A DNA stretch of 64,000 bases, taken from the NCBI RefSeq assembly GCF_900100155.1, contig NZ_FMTP01000004.1, forward strand, positions 248,001 through 312,000, in the 5' to 3' direction. Position numbers and translations under genes: made by a program. This document shows, in pieces, positions 51,758 to 59,303 of this stretch (its first letter is position 1; each line of letters opens with the position of its first letter). Under the pieces are notes generated by a model. That model ran no database searches. It was not told the origin of the DNA and saw nothing but the letters and a program-made list of their open reading frames with translations. The DNA comes from Ancylobacter rudongensis (GTDB lineage Bacteria; Pseudomonadota; Alphaproteobacteria; Rhizobiales; Xanthobacteraceae).

Positions 51758-52864
51758 CTACGCGATGCGGCGGGTTGTGCCGGCTTCTGCGACACTTTGA
51801 TGTTGAAGAGCGGCGATCACCGCCGCCGTCACGTCGCTGGTGCCGGCCGTGCCGCCGAGATCCGGGGTCAGGGCTGTGCCCTCGGCCGTCACCTGCTCGA
51901 TGGCAGCCATCAGCCGCGCGGCGGCGTCCACCTCGCCCAGATGCTCCAGCATCATCACCGCGCTCCAGAACGCGCCGATCGGGTTGGCGATGCCCTTGCC
52001 GATCAGATCGAAGCCGGAGCCGTGGATCGGCTCGAACATGGAAGGCGTTGAGCGGTCCGGCGCCAGATTGGCGGTGGCGCCGATGCCGAGGCTCCCGCTC
52101 AGCGCCGAGGCAAGGTCGGAGAGCACATCGGCGTGCAGGTTGGTGGCGAGCACCGTGTCCACCGTGCCCGGCCGCAGCACGAGGCGCATGGTCATGGCGT
52201 CGACCAGCATCCAGTCGACATCCAACTCGGGGAAGTCCTTGATCACGCCCTTGCACACCTCGTCCCACAGCACCATGCCGTGGCGCTGGGCGTTCGACTT
52301 GGTGACGATGGTGAGTTTCTTGCGCGGGCGCGATAGGGCGAGTTCGCAGGCGAAGCGGCAGACGCGCTCGATGCCGGTGCGGGTGAACACCGAAACGTCG
52401 ATGCCGACCTCGATCGGCAGGCCGCGATGCGCCCGCCCGCCGGCGCCGGCATATTCGCCCTCGCTGTTTTCACGCACGATCACCCAGTCGATCTCGCGGC
52501 CCAACTCGGGCCGCAGCGGGCCGGTGATGTTCGGCAGGAGGCGCGAGGGGCGGACATTGGCGTATTGGTCGAGCCCCTGGCAGATGGCGAGGCGCAGTTC
52601 CCACAGGGTGATGTGGTCGGGAATCTCAGGATCGCCGACGGCGCCGAAATAGATGGCGTCGAAGCCGCGCAGCGTGTCGACGCCATCCGCCGGCATCATC
52701 GTGCCCGTGCGTCGGTAGCGGTCGGAGCCCCAGTCGAAGCTCTCGAAATCGAAGCCGAAGCCGCCATCGCTGGCAGCCAGCGCGTCGAGCACCTCGCGGC
52801 CGGCATTGATGACGTCGGAGCCGATGCCGTCTCCGGGAATGAGCGCGATTTTATGCCGGCGCAT
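51758..52864 (-). CDS. tartrate/isopropylmalate dehydrogenase-like protein, copy 2
   Basis: A 368-residue member of the isocitrate/isopropylmalate dehydrogenase family. It keeps ALIPGDGIGSDVINAG, the Arg block QYANVRPSRLL near 101, VIVRENSEGEYAGAGGR near 127, the Lys block VTKSNAQRHGMVLWDE near 186 and ATNLHADVLSDLAS near 240. In the last, His-Ala replaces the usual Phe-Gly before Asp. It is the last gene of the operon AbrB-SDR-MmgE-dehydrogenase-dehydrogenase and overlaps the previous gene by 14 bases. The substrate is unknown; likely an NAD-linked oxidation of a 2-hydroxy-di- or tricarboxylate. Confidence 0.88.
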   Translation of the reverse strand: MRRHKIALIPGDGIGSDVINAGREVLDALAASDGGFGFDFESFDWGSDRYRRTGTMMPADGVDTLRGFDAIYFGAVGDPEIPDHITLWELRLAICQGLDQYANVRPSRLLPNITGPLRPELGREIDWVIVRENSEGEYAGAGGRAHRGLPIEVGIDVSVFTRTGIERVCRFACELALSRPRKKLTIVTKSNAQRHGMVLWDEVCKGVIKDFPELDVDWMLVDAMTMRLVLRPGTVDTVLATNLHADVLSDLASALSGSLGIGATANLAPDRSTPSMFEPIHGSGFDLIGKGIANPIGAFWSAVMMLEHLGEVDAAARLMAAIEQVTAEGTALTPDLGGTAGTSDVTAAVIAALQHQSVAEAGTTRRIA

Positions 52865-53954
52865 GAGCGTTCTCCATAAAGGCGATAATGGCGGCGACCA
52901 TGTCCGCCTGGGTGCCGCTGCCGCGAATGTCGGGGGTGCGGGTGGCGGGGTCGGCCAGCGCTGCGTCGATGCCGGCCTTCATCAGCGCAGCTGCCTCGCC
53001 CGCGGCGGCAATGCCGCGACGGCGGCCGAGCCATTCGATCAGCATCCTTGTCGATTCAATCATCGCATAGGGGTTGGCGAGGCCCTTGCCGGCAATGTCC
53101 GGGGCCGAGCCGTGGGTGGCCTGCGCCATGGCGATCTCGCCGCGGCCGATGCACAGGCCCGGCGCCATGCCGAGCCCGCCGACGAGGCCGGCCGCCTCGT
53201 CGGTGAGAATGTCGCCGAACATGTTGGTGGTGACGACGACATCGAAGCGCTGCGGCTCGCGCACCAGCTTCATGGCGAAGGTGTCGACGATGACTTCCTC
53301 GATGGCGACATCGGGGAATTCCTTGCCGGCCTCGTAGCACTCTTCCACGAACATGCCGCAGCCGAGCTTGAACACGGTGTTCTTGTGCACCACCGTGAGC
53401 CGCTTCTTGCGCGCCCGGGCGATCTCGAAGGCGGCGCGTGCGACCTTGCGGCTGCCCTCGCGGGTGATGACGCGGACCGAGATGGTGGTGTCGTGCGTCG
53501 GGCGGAACTCGCCGCAGCCGGCGACCACGTTGCGGTCCGGCTGGAAGCCCTCATTGTTCTCGCGCACGATCACGAGGTCGATGTCGTCATAGAGGCACCC
53601 CAACCCCGGATAGGAGCGGGTGGGGCGCACATTGGCGAACAGGTCGAAGCTCTTGCGCAGGATCGGGTGCGGGTTGATCGCCTCCGGCACCTTCGGATAG
53701 GCCTGATGGCCGATCGGGCCGAGGATGAAGCCGTCGAGCGTGCCGAGCGTCTCCAGCGTGCCGGGCGGCATGGTGTGGCCGAGTTCTTCCAGCGCCTTGC
53801 GGCCGAGCGGCATCGGGCGCCACTCGACGGCGAGGCCGCAGGCCTGCGCCGCCGCAGCGGCGATGGCATGGGCGGCGGGGACGATCTCATGGCCGATATC
53901 GTCGCCATTGAGAACACCGATGCGCAGAGGTGGGTGCGTGGTCACGGTGCTCAC
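52851..53954 (-). CDS. isocitrate/isopropylmalate dehydrogenase-family protein, copy 3
   Basis: A 367-residue paralogue, clearly more diverged than copies 1 and 2. The first loop is VLNGDDIGHEIV, with Asp instead of Gly in GDGIG. The Arg block LFANVRPTRSY, the RENNEGF block, the Lys block VHKNTVFKLGCGMF and the metal block TTNMFGDILTDEAAGL are present. The ENNEGFQ form differs from the tartrate-type ENNEGEY. The GTG start at 53954 overlaps the MmgE stop (GTGA, 53951-53954); a GTG three codons later is possible. It shares the operon with copy 2, suggesting successive or heteromeric steps. Confidence 0.85.
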   Translation of the reverse strand: MSTVTTHPPLRIGVLNGDDIGHEIVPAAHAIAAAAAQACGLAVEWRPMPLGRKALEELGHTMPPGTLETLGTLDGFILGPIGHQAYPKVPEAINPHPILRKSFDLFANVRPTRSYPGLGCLYDDIDLVIVRENNEGFQPDRNVVAGCGEFRPTHDTTISVRVITREGSRKVARAAFEIARARKKRLTVVHKNTVFKLGCGMFVEECYEAGKEFPDVAIEEVIVDTFAMKLVREPQRFDVVVTTNMFGDILTDEAAGLVGGLGMAPGLCIGRGEIAMAQATHGSAPDIAGKGLANPYAMIESTRMLIEWLGRRRGIAAAGEAAALMKAGIDAALADPATRTPDIRGSGTQADMVAAIIAFMENAHAPA

Positions 53955-55318
53955 TCCGCCGCGTCGCGCAGGCCGGCCGGCACCGAAGCGCGGGCGATCT
54001 CGCCGACATCGCCCAGTTCCGGCAGGCGCCAGCACAGGGCCATCAGCCGCTCGGTCACCTCGTCGCCGACGACAAGGGCCGACTGGTGGGCGAATTTGCG
54101 CGCGAGGTGCTCGTTGCTCAGCGGCTTGTCATGGCTGCCGATGGCGCGGTCGATGATCTTCTCGATCACGCGCCCGTCCTCGAACTGCACCTCGATCTCC
54201 ACCGAGGCCTCGTGGATCGCGGTATCGGAGGTGGCGTCGACCTTGTCGCGCAGGGCAATGATCTCCGGCGCGTTGGCGGCTTCGTCGGTAAAGGCGGTGG
54301 GCGAGCCGTCGCCGCGCAGCAGGGCGCAGGCGGCGGCGTGGAAGACGCTGAACTTGGTCTCAAGCCCGGTCTTCGGCGTGCGCTTGCCGGTGAGTTCCAG
54401 CACCAGCGGATGGGTGCGCAGGCGCACGGCGGCGATGGCGTTCACCGCGTCGCCCAGCTCCTCGCGCAGCTGCTGGCAGCCGTCGATGGTGGGGTGGATG
54501 ACGATGCCGCAGGCGAAGGGCTTGTAGGAGTTGAGCCCGGCTTCCCAGGTCTCGCCGAGCCCGCCGAGGATCTCGTTATAATCCTGCTTGGTGGAGAGCA
54601 CATTGGCGAAGCCGCGCGGCGCCTCGATCGCCTGCAGCGAGCTGTCGAAGCCGGCCTTGGCGAGGAAGGCGGCGAGCGCGCCGTTGCGGGCGGCGGCGCC
54701 GGGGTGCAGGCTCTTGCACATGGTGCCGAACATTTCGCGCAGGCCCGAGGCCTGCGTCGCCGCAATGCCGAGCGCCCAGGTCATCTGGGTCTCATCCAGC
54801 TTCAGCATGTGGCCGACGGCGGCGGCGGCGCCGAACACGCCTGTGGTGCCGGTGATGTGCCAGCCGCGGTCGTAATGTTCGGGATAGACGCTGTTGCCGA
54901 TGCGGCATTCCACCTCGACGCCGACGATCAGCGCGGCGAGGAAATCGGCGCCGGTCATCGGCTGATACTCCGCCGCCGCCAGCAGGGCGGAGGCGACCGG
55001 CCCGGCGGGGTGGATGATGGTTTTCAGATGGGTGTCGTCATAGTCGAGCACATGCGAGGAGATGCCGTTGATCAGCGCCGCGTTCGGCACGTCCAGCCGC
55101 TCGCCGCGCCCGAGCACGGTTGCCTGCGGCTTGCCGGCGAAGGGCGAGATGCCGGCCAGCGCCCGGTCCACCGTCTCGTGGCGGGCGCCGCCGACGGCGC
55201 AGCCCATCCAGTTGAAGAAGGTGCGCACGCCCTCCGTCTGTACCGAGGCGGGAATGTCGCCGAGCTTGCAGCCGACGATCCAGGCGGCGAGCTGGCGGGT
55301 GACGTCTTTCGTGGACAT
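53951..55318 (-). CDS. MmgE/PrpD-family protein, copy 2
   Basis: A 455-residue protein of the same fold as the copy at 46339. SSHVLDYDDTHLKTIIHPAG near 88-107 and GVEVECRIGNSVYPEHYDRG near 130 are the family blocks, with [18 protein letters not shown] near 207 and KTGLETKFSVFHAAA near 320. It should act as a dehydratase, decarboxylase or epimerase on a carboxylic acid. The ATG at 55318 gives the normal N-terminus. It lies 11 bases after the SDR gene and overlaps the next dehydrogenase. It differs from copy 1 at many positions, so the two probably act on different intermediates. Confidence 0.9.
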   Translation of the reverse strand: MSTKDVTRQLAAWIVGCKLGDIPASVQTEGVRTFFNWMGCAVGGARHETVDRALAGISPFAGKPQATVLGRGERLDVPNAALINGISSHVLDYDDTHLKTIIHPAGPVASALLAAAEYQPMTGADFLAALIVGVEVECRIGNSVYPEHYDRGWHITGTTGVFGAAAAVGHMLKLDETQMTWALGIAATQASGLREMFGTMCKSLHPGAAARNGALAAFLAKAGFDSSLQAIEAPRGFANVLSTKQDYNEILGGLGETWEAGLNSYKPFACGIVIHPTIDGCQQLREELGDAVNAIAAVRLRTHPLVLELTGKRTPKTGLETKFSVFHAAACALLRGDGSPTAFTDEAANAPEIIALRDKVDATSDTAIHEASVEIEVQFEDGRVIEKIIDRAIGSHDKPLSNEHLARKFAHQSALVVGDEVTERLMALCWRLPELGDVGEIARASVPAGLRDAAE

Positions 55319-55329
55319 TCTGTTCTCCT

Positions 55330-56124
55330 TTAAACGAGGCCGCGCGCGATGCCGCCGTCGACATTGATGGATTGGCCGGTGATGTAGCTGGCGAGCGGGC
55401 TGGCGAGCCACGCGACCATGACCGCGATCTCCGCCGGCTCGGCGAAGCGCTTCAGCGGGATTTCTTCCGCGAATTCGGCGTAGATCGCTTCCACCGGCAC
55501 GCCGCGCTCGGCGGCCATCTTGGTTGCGCGGTTGATCCAGAGCGCGGTCTTGGTGCGGCCGGGGCCGACCGCGTTGATGCGGATGCCCTTTTCGCCGAGC
55601 TCCAGCGCCAGCGTCTTGACGAGGCCGAGCAGGCCGGCCTTGTGGACATTGGTCATGATCTGGTGCGCGTAGGGCATCTTCGCCGCCGCCGCGCCCAGCG
55701 TGACCACGGCCGGCGTGTCGCCCGCCGCCAGCAGGGGCAATGCGGCGCGCACGGAGCGGACGGTGGAGAGCACGTTGAACTCATAGCTCGCGAGCCAGTC
55801 TTCGTCGCTCAGCGTGTCGAAATCCGCCCGCACGCTCCCGCCCACCGCGCTGACGAGAATGTCGAGCGCCCCCCAGCGCGTGCGCGCCTCGTCCATCAGT
55901 GCGATCGCCGAGGCGGCATCCTTCACCACATCGGCGACGAAGAGTTCGGGCGCGCGCCCGGTCGCCACTTCGAGGCGGGCGCGGGCGGCCTCCAGATTGT
56001 CGCGGCTGCGCGAGGCGATCAGCACCTGCGCGCCCTCGCGCAGCAGAATGGCGGCGGTGGCCTCGCCAATGCCGTAGCTGCCGCCGACGATGACGGCGCG
56101 GCGGCCGTCAAACCCCAGAATCAT
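55330..56124 (-). CDS. SDR-family protein without the catalytic Ser/Tyr
   Basis: A 264-residue short-chain dehydrogenase/reductase fold. The cofactor loop VIVGGSYGIGEA (11-22) and the C-terminal YITGQSINVDGG are classical. However the active-site YxxxK is TNVHK (Thr158, Lys162), and the Ser position 12-14 residues earlier is in an Ala run (GAAAAK), so both catalytic hydroxyl residues are missing while Lys and the fold are kept. It may be a binding protein or use an unusual mechanism. Its start lies inside the AbrB-type gene (17-base overlap). Confidence 0.82.
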   Translation of the reverse strand: MILGFDGRRAVIVGGSYGIGEATAAILLREGAQVLIASRSRDNLEAARARLEVATGRAPELFVADVVKDAASAIALMDEARTRWGALDILVSAVGGSVRADFDTLSDEDWLASYEFNVLSTVRSVRAALPLLAAGDTPAVVTLGAAAAKMPYAHQIMTNVHKAGLLGLVKTLALELGEKGIRINAVGPGRTKTALWINRATKMAAERGVPVEAIYAEFAEEIPLKRFAEPAEIAVMVAWLASPLASYITGQSINVDGGIARGLV

Positions 56125-57214
56125 ATTGGCTCCTCAGCACGAAGCGGTAGACGCGGAACACGATCAGGATGGTCGACGAGATCACCGCGATGCGGACGAT
56201 GTGAAACGCCGTCACCAGCTCGGCATCGGCGTGCATCGCCTTGGCGGTGAGCACCATTTCGGTGATCGCCGCCGGGGCGAGGGCGAGGAAGCTGGTGGTG
56301 AGCGGCAGCCCGGTGGCGAGCGAGAGCGCTTCCGCCCCCAGCGCTGCGGCGAGGATGAGCAGCACCCCGATCAGCAGGCCGGAGGCGGCGACGCGCGGCA
56401 GCCGCACGAACAGGTCGCGGCGGAAGCGCAGGCTCAGCCAGACGCCGATCATCACCTGCGCCGCGATGATGAGGAGGCCCGGAACCGCGACATTGAGCAG
56501 GCCGGTCGCGCCCAATACGGCGCTCGGCAGCAGCGAGCCGAGCAGCCAGGGATTGGGAATGACCGTCGGGCGCAGCGCCTGTGCGCCGAGATAGGCGATG
56601 ACGAGGCCGAGACCCAGCAGCAGCAAATCATGCGAGGCGGTGGGGTCGACCGTGTTGACGTTGCCGGTCTCGCCGAAGGCGAACACCATAAACGGCACGA
56701 TGCTGACCACCGTCGTGACCCGCAGCGCGTGGACGATCGAGACCGCGTTCGTATCACCGCCCCGCGCGGCCGCCACCACCGCCATGTCGGCCATGCCGCC
56801 GGCGGCGGTGGCGAAGAAGGCGGTGGTGGGGTCGATACGCGCCAGTGGGCGCATGATGAGCGCGCCGATGAAGGTGGCAATGATGATGTAGAGCGTCGCC
56901 ACCAGCATGGCCGGCAGCAGTTCCAGCGACACCAGCAGCAGATGCGGCGTGAAGCGCATGCCGATGGCGAGACCGACAATGACCTGCCCGATCTCGCGCA
57001 GATGCGGCCCGGCCTGCAAGGGCACGCCCGAAACATTCAGCAGGCCGCAGACGAAGAGCGGGCCGAGCATCCAGGGCAGGGGGACGTGCAGGCGCGAGGC
57101 GGCATAGCCGGCGGCGGCGGCGACGGCGTAGGTGCCGACAAGGCGCAGCCCGGCCATCCACCGCAACGCCCCCCGCTTGCCCGCCGGGTTGGGCGGTTCG
57201 GGACGCGCCGCCAT
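56108..57214 (-). CDS. AbrB-family integral membrane protein (putative transporter)
   Basis: A 368-residue hydrophobic protein with about ten membrane segments in two similar halves (VPLPWMLGPLFVCGLLNVSG near 45, NPWLLGSLLPSAVLGATG near 215). This duplicated AbrB domain is unrelated to the DNA-binding AbrB and is sometimes mislabelled as ammonia monooxygenase. In catabolic clusters with TctABC it is presumed to move carboxylates. The ATG at 57214 puts a basic stretch before the first segment; longer in-frame starts up to 57346 are possible. It leads the SDR-MmgE-dehydrogenase operon. Confidence 0.83.
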   Translation of the reverse strand: MAARPEPPNPAGKRGALRWMAGLRLVGTYAVAAAAGYAASRLHVPLPWMLGPLFVCGLLNVSGVPLQAGPHLREIGQVIVGLAIGMRFTPHLLLVSLELLPAMLVATLYIIIATFIGALIMRPLARIDPTTAFFATAAGGMADMAVVAAARGGDTNAVSIVHALRVTTVVSIVPFMVFAFGETGNVNTVDPTASHDLLLLGLGLVIAYLGAQALRPTVIPNPWLLGSLLPSAVLGATGLLNVAVPGLLIIAAQVMIGVWLSLRFRRDLFVRLPRVAASGLLIGVLLILAAALGAEALSLATGLPLTTSFLALAPAAITEMVLTAKAMHADAELVTAFHIVRIAVISSTILIVFRVYRFVLRSQYDSGV

Positions 57215-57413
57215 CACCCGTTCGCCCGCCCGGCAGACGCCTGCCTCTGTGCCGTGACGGTCGCGATGAGGCGGGAGGTCGGCCTCCGGCGGTGGCGCGG
57301 GCGTTCGGACATGACGGCCTCCCCAAAGTGCCGCGACGGTTCGCATCGGCGCGGCGGTTTGTTGGCGCCTGTCTCGCAGCGGGCAGGTTGCCGCCGGCAG
57401 GGCATGCGGCGAT

Positions 57414-57442
57414 AGAGACAGCTTGAATGAAAACTGTCAACA
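57414..57442 (-). promoter_or_regulatory. promoter with TGTTGACAGTT motif for the AbrB-led operon
   Basis: On the minus strand TGTTGACAGTT (plus-strand 57432-57442, AACTGTCAACA) supplies TTGACA. A 17-base spacer is followed by CTCTAT as a fair -10. The start codon is 200 bases downstream (or 70 if the longer start is used). Confidence 0.55.
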
Positions 57443-57613
57443 GATTGATGGGTCCTGCGCCGCCTCTCCACAGTCGACGGAAAAGGCGTGTGAAAGGGCT
57501 CACGCACGGTGTTTCGTTGATTCAAAGGTCAGAGCTGCCCCAAAGGAGCCGCCGGGCGACCGTCGCGTGGCGTCGCGAGCTATCCTTGCGGATACCGTAT
57601 CTCGCGGCAAATG

Positions 57614-57644
57614 TGTTGACAGTTGACGGAGAGCGGGACAGTCT
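57614..57644 (+). promoter_or_regulatory. promoter with TGTTGACAGTT motif for tctCBA
   Basis: TGTTGACAGTT (57614-57624) supplies the -35 TTGACA (57616-57621). A 17-base spacer leads to CAGTCT (57639-57644), the same weak -10 as in the promoter at 48921-48961. The tctC ATG follows about 80 bases later. A weak -10 with an operator over the -35 suggests activation or tight repression by a GntR protein. Confidence 0.55.
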
Positions 57645-57722
57645 TCCCCAGCCTAATCCACACGGGCCGGCCGCTTCATGGCCGCCGGCCGAAGGACCCA
57701 GATGGAACGGCGGGAGGAAAAC

Positions 57723-58715
57723 ATGACAGATTTCACACGCAGAGATGCCTTCAAGATTTCGGCGGGCGGCCTCGCAGCGGTCTCCGGCATGGTCGCCATG
57801 CCATCCATCCTGCGCGCCGCGACCTATCCCTCGCGTCCGATCAATGTGATCGTGCCCTTCGCCACCGGCGGCTACAATGATCGCCTGTCCCGTGCCTTCA
57901 TGCCGTATCTTGAGCAGGAGCTGGGCCAGCCCCTCGTCATCGTCAACAAGCCCGGCGCCGGCACCCAGCTCGGCAATTCCTATGCGCTGAACCAGCCGGC
58001 CGATGGCTACTCCATCCTGTGCACCTCGGCCGCGCCCTATATCCCGCTGACCGTGCTGCTGCAGAACGCGCCGTACAAGGTCGAGGACTTCTCGATGATC
58101 AACCTGCCGTCGCGTGACTACACGCTGGCGGCGACTTCGTCCGGCGGGCCGGTAAAGACCTTCGCCGAGGTGATCGAGAAGCTGAAGAAGGACCCGTCGA
58201 GCCTCAGCATCGGCGTGCAACCCGCTTCCGCCGACTATGCCAACATGGTGCTGGCCTTCCAGGCCGCCGGGGTCGATGCCAGCAAGCTGCGCATCGTCAC
58301 CTATGATGGCGGCGGCCCGGCCCGCAACGCCACCGCCGGCGCCCAGGTCGATGTCGGCTTCGTCGGCGGCGAGGGCTTCCTGCCGCTGAAGTCGAAGGTC
58401 CGCCCGCTGGCCATTTTCGCCGCCGAGCAGGTGGACTGGTATCCCGACGCGCCGCTGATTGGCGCTACCCTCAAGACCGACTTCGTCGAAGGCTCGCAGC
58501 GCGGCTGGGCCGTTACCACCAAGCTGAAGAACGAGCAGCCGGAGATTTTCAAGATTCTCGTGGCGGCGGTCGAGAAGGCGAGCAAGAACCCGAAGGCGAT
58601 CGAGACGCTGAAGCTGCAGGAACTGGCCACCACTTGGTACGGGCCGGATGCTTCCAACAAGGCCTATCTCGACAACGCCGCCAAGATGGCGAAATACGTC
58701 GATCTGCTGAAGTAG
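57723..58715 (+). CDS. tctC: tripartite tricarboxylate transporter substrate-binding protein
   Basis: A 330-residue periplasmic binding protein of the Bug/TctC family. The twin-arginine signal TRRDAFKIS (Arg6-Arg7) is followed by a hydrophobic core and a likely cut after SILRAA (about residue 33). The mature part begins YPSRPINVIVPFATGGYND, the family carboxylate-binding loop, with NKPGAGTQLGNSYAL near 77. It should capture a di- or tricarboxylate and pass it to TctAB. GGGAGG precedes the ATG at 57723. First gene of tctCBA. Confidence 0.92.
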   Translation: MTDFTRRDAFKISAGGLAAVSGMVAMPSILRAATYPSRPINVIVPFATGGYNDRLSRAFMPYLEQELGQPLVIVNKPGAGTQLGNSYALNQPADGYSILCTSAAPYIPLTVLLQNAPYKVEDFSMINLPSRDYTLAATSSGGPVKTFAEVIEKLKKDPSSLSIGVQPASADYANMVLAFQAAGVDASKLRIVTYDGGGPARNATAGAQVDVGFVGGEGFLPLKSKVRPLAIFAAEQVDWYPDAPLIGATLKTDFVEGSQRGWAVTTKLKNEQPEIFKILVAAVEKASKNPKAIETLKLQELATTWYGPDASNKAYLDNAAKMAKYVDLLK

Positions 58716-58792
58716 GCCGCATCAATGGAAGGCGGGCCGCCGGTGCGGCGCGCCCGCCTTCATTCTCCCTCCTCTGACGAATGGAGATGAAG

Positions 58793-59293
58793 ATGCGTAT
58801 CGGTCGGCACAGCTATGCCATCGACTATGGCCATCTCGCGCTCATCACGTTCATCGCGGCACTCGTCTTCTGGTATCTTCTCGATGCCCGCAGCGTGTCG
58901 CTGAGCGTGAACAATCTGCTTCTGGTGCAGCCGGTGGCGATCTTCGCGCTGGCGATGTACCTGTTCATCGTGCCGCAGTGCTTCCACAAGCTGGAGGCGC
59001 GCGAGGCGGCCAAGCCCACATCCGAGAACGACCCGTTCGCCGTGAGCCTGTCCACGGACCGTGCGGATGTGATCCGCATGGCGGCGCTCGGCGTGTCGCT
59101 CGGGCTGATGGTGTTCCTGCTCGATGTCATCGGCTTCGACATCGCCATCTTCCTGTTCGCCGCCGCGGCCATGGCCATTTGCGGCGAGCGGCGGCCGCTG
59201 CATCTGCTGTTCTTCTCGCTCGCCGTCACACTGGTCACGATCTACGGCTTCCGCGCCCTGATCTCCTATCCCATGCACACGACCCTGCTGTGA
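58793..59293 (+). CDS. tctB: tripartite tricarboxylate transporter small membrane subunit
   Basis: A 166-residue protein with about four membrane segments (about 15-33, 42-60, 90-108, 115-150), as in TctB, the small subunit that pairs with TctA. Three in-frame ATGs lie at 58781, 58787 and 58793. I prefer 58793 because GGAG at 58783-58786 is then a well-spaced Shine-Dalgarno, while nothing suitable precedes 58781. It lies 77 bases after tctC and 10 before tctA. Sequence is weakly conserved in this family, so position is the main evidence. Confidence 0.85.
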   Translation: MRIGRHSYAIDYGHLALITFIAALVFWYLLDARSVSLSVNNLLLVQPVAIFALAMYLFIVPQCFHKLEAREAAKPTSENDPFAVSLSTDRADVIRMAALGVSLGLMVFLLDVIGFDIAIFLFAAAAMAICGERRPLHLLFFSLAVTLVTIYGFRALISYPMHTTLL

Positions 59294-59303
59294 GGCGCGC
59301 CCG

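Larger units (their letters stand above)
57215..57722. other. divergent 508-base control region between the AbrB-led operon and tctC
   Basis: No gene is supported here apart from a possible N-terminal extension of the AbrB-type protein up to 57346. The region carries two exact copies of TGTTGACAGTT in opposite orientations (57432-57442 minus, 57614-57624 plus), each placed to serve as the -35 of one of the two divergent operons. GGGAGG lies before the tctC ATG. Confidence 0.6.

Noticed and set aside
56108-57214. AbrB transcription regulator or ammonia monooxygenase label
   Set aside because: The protein is a ten-span membrane protein; these names are known mislabels of the duplicated AbrB membrane domain.
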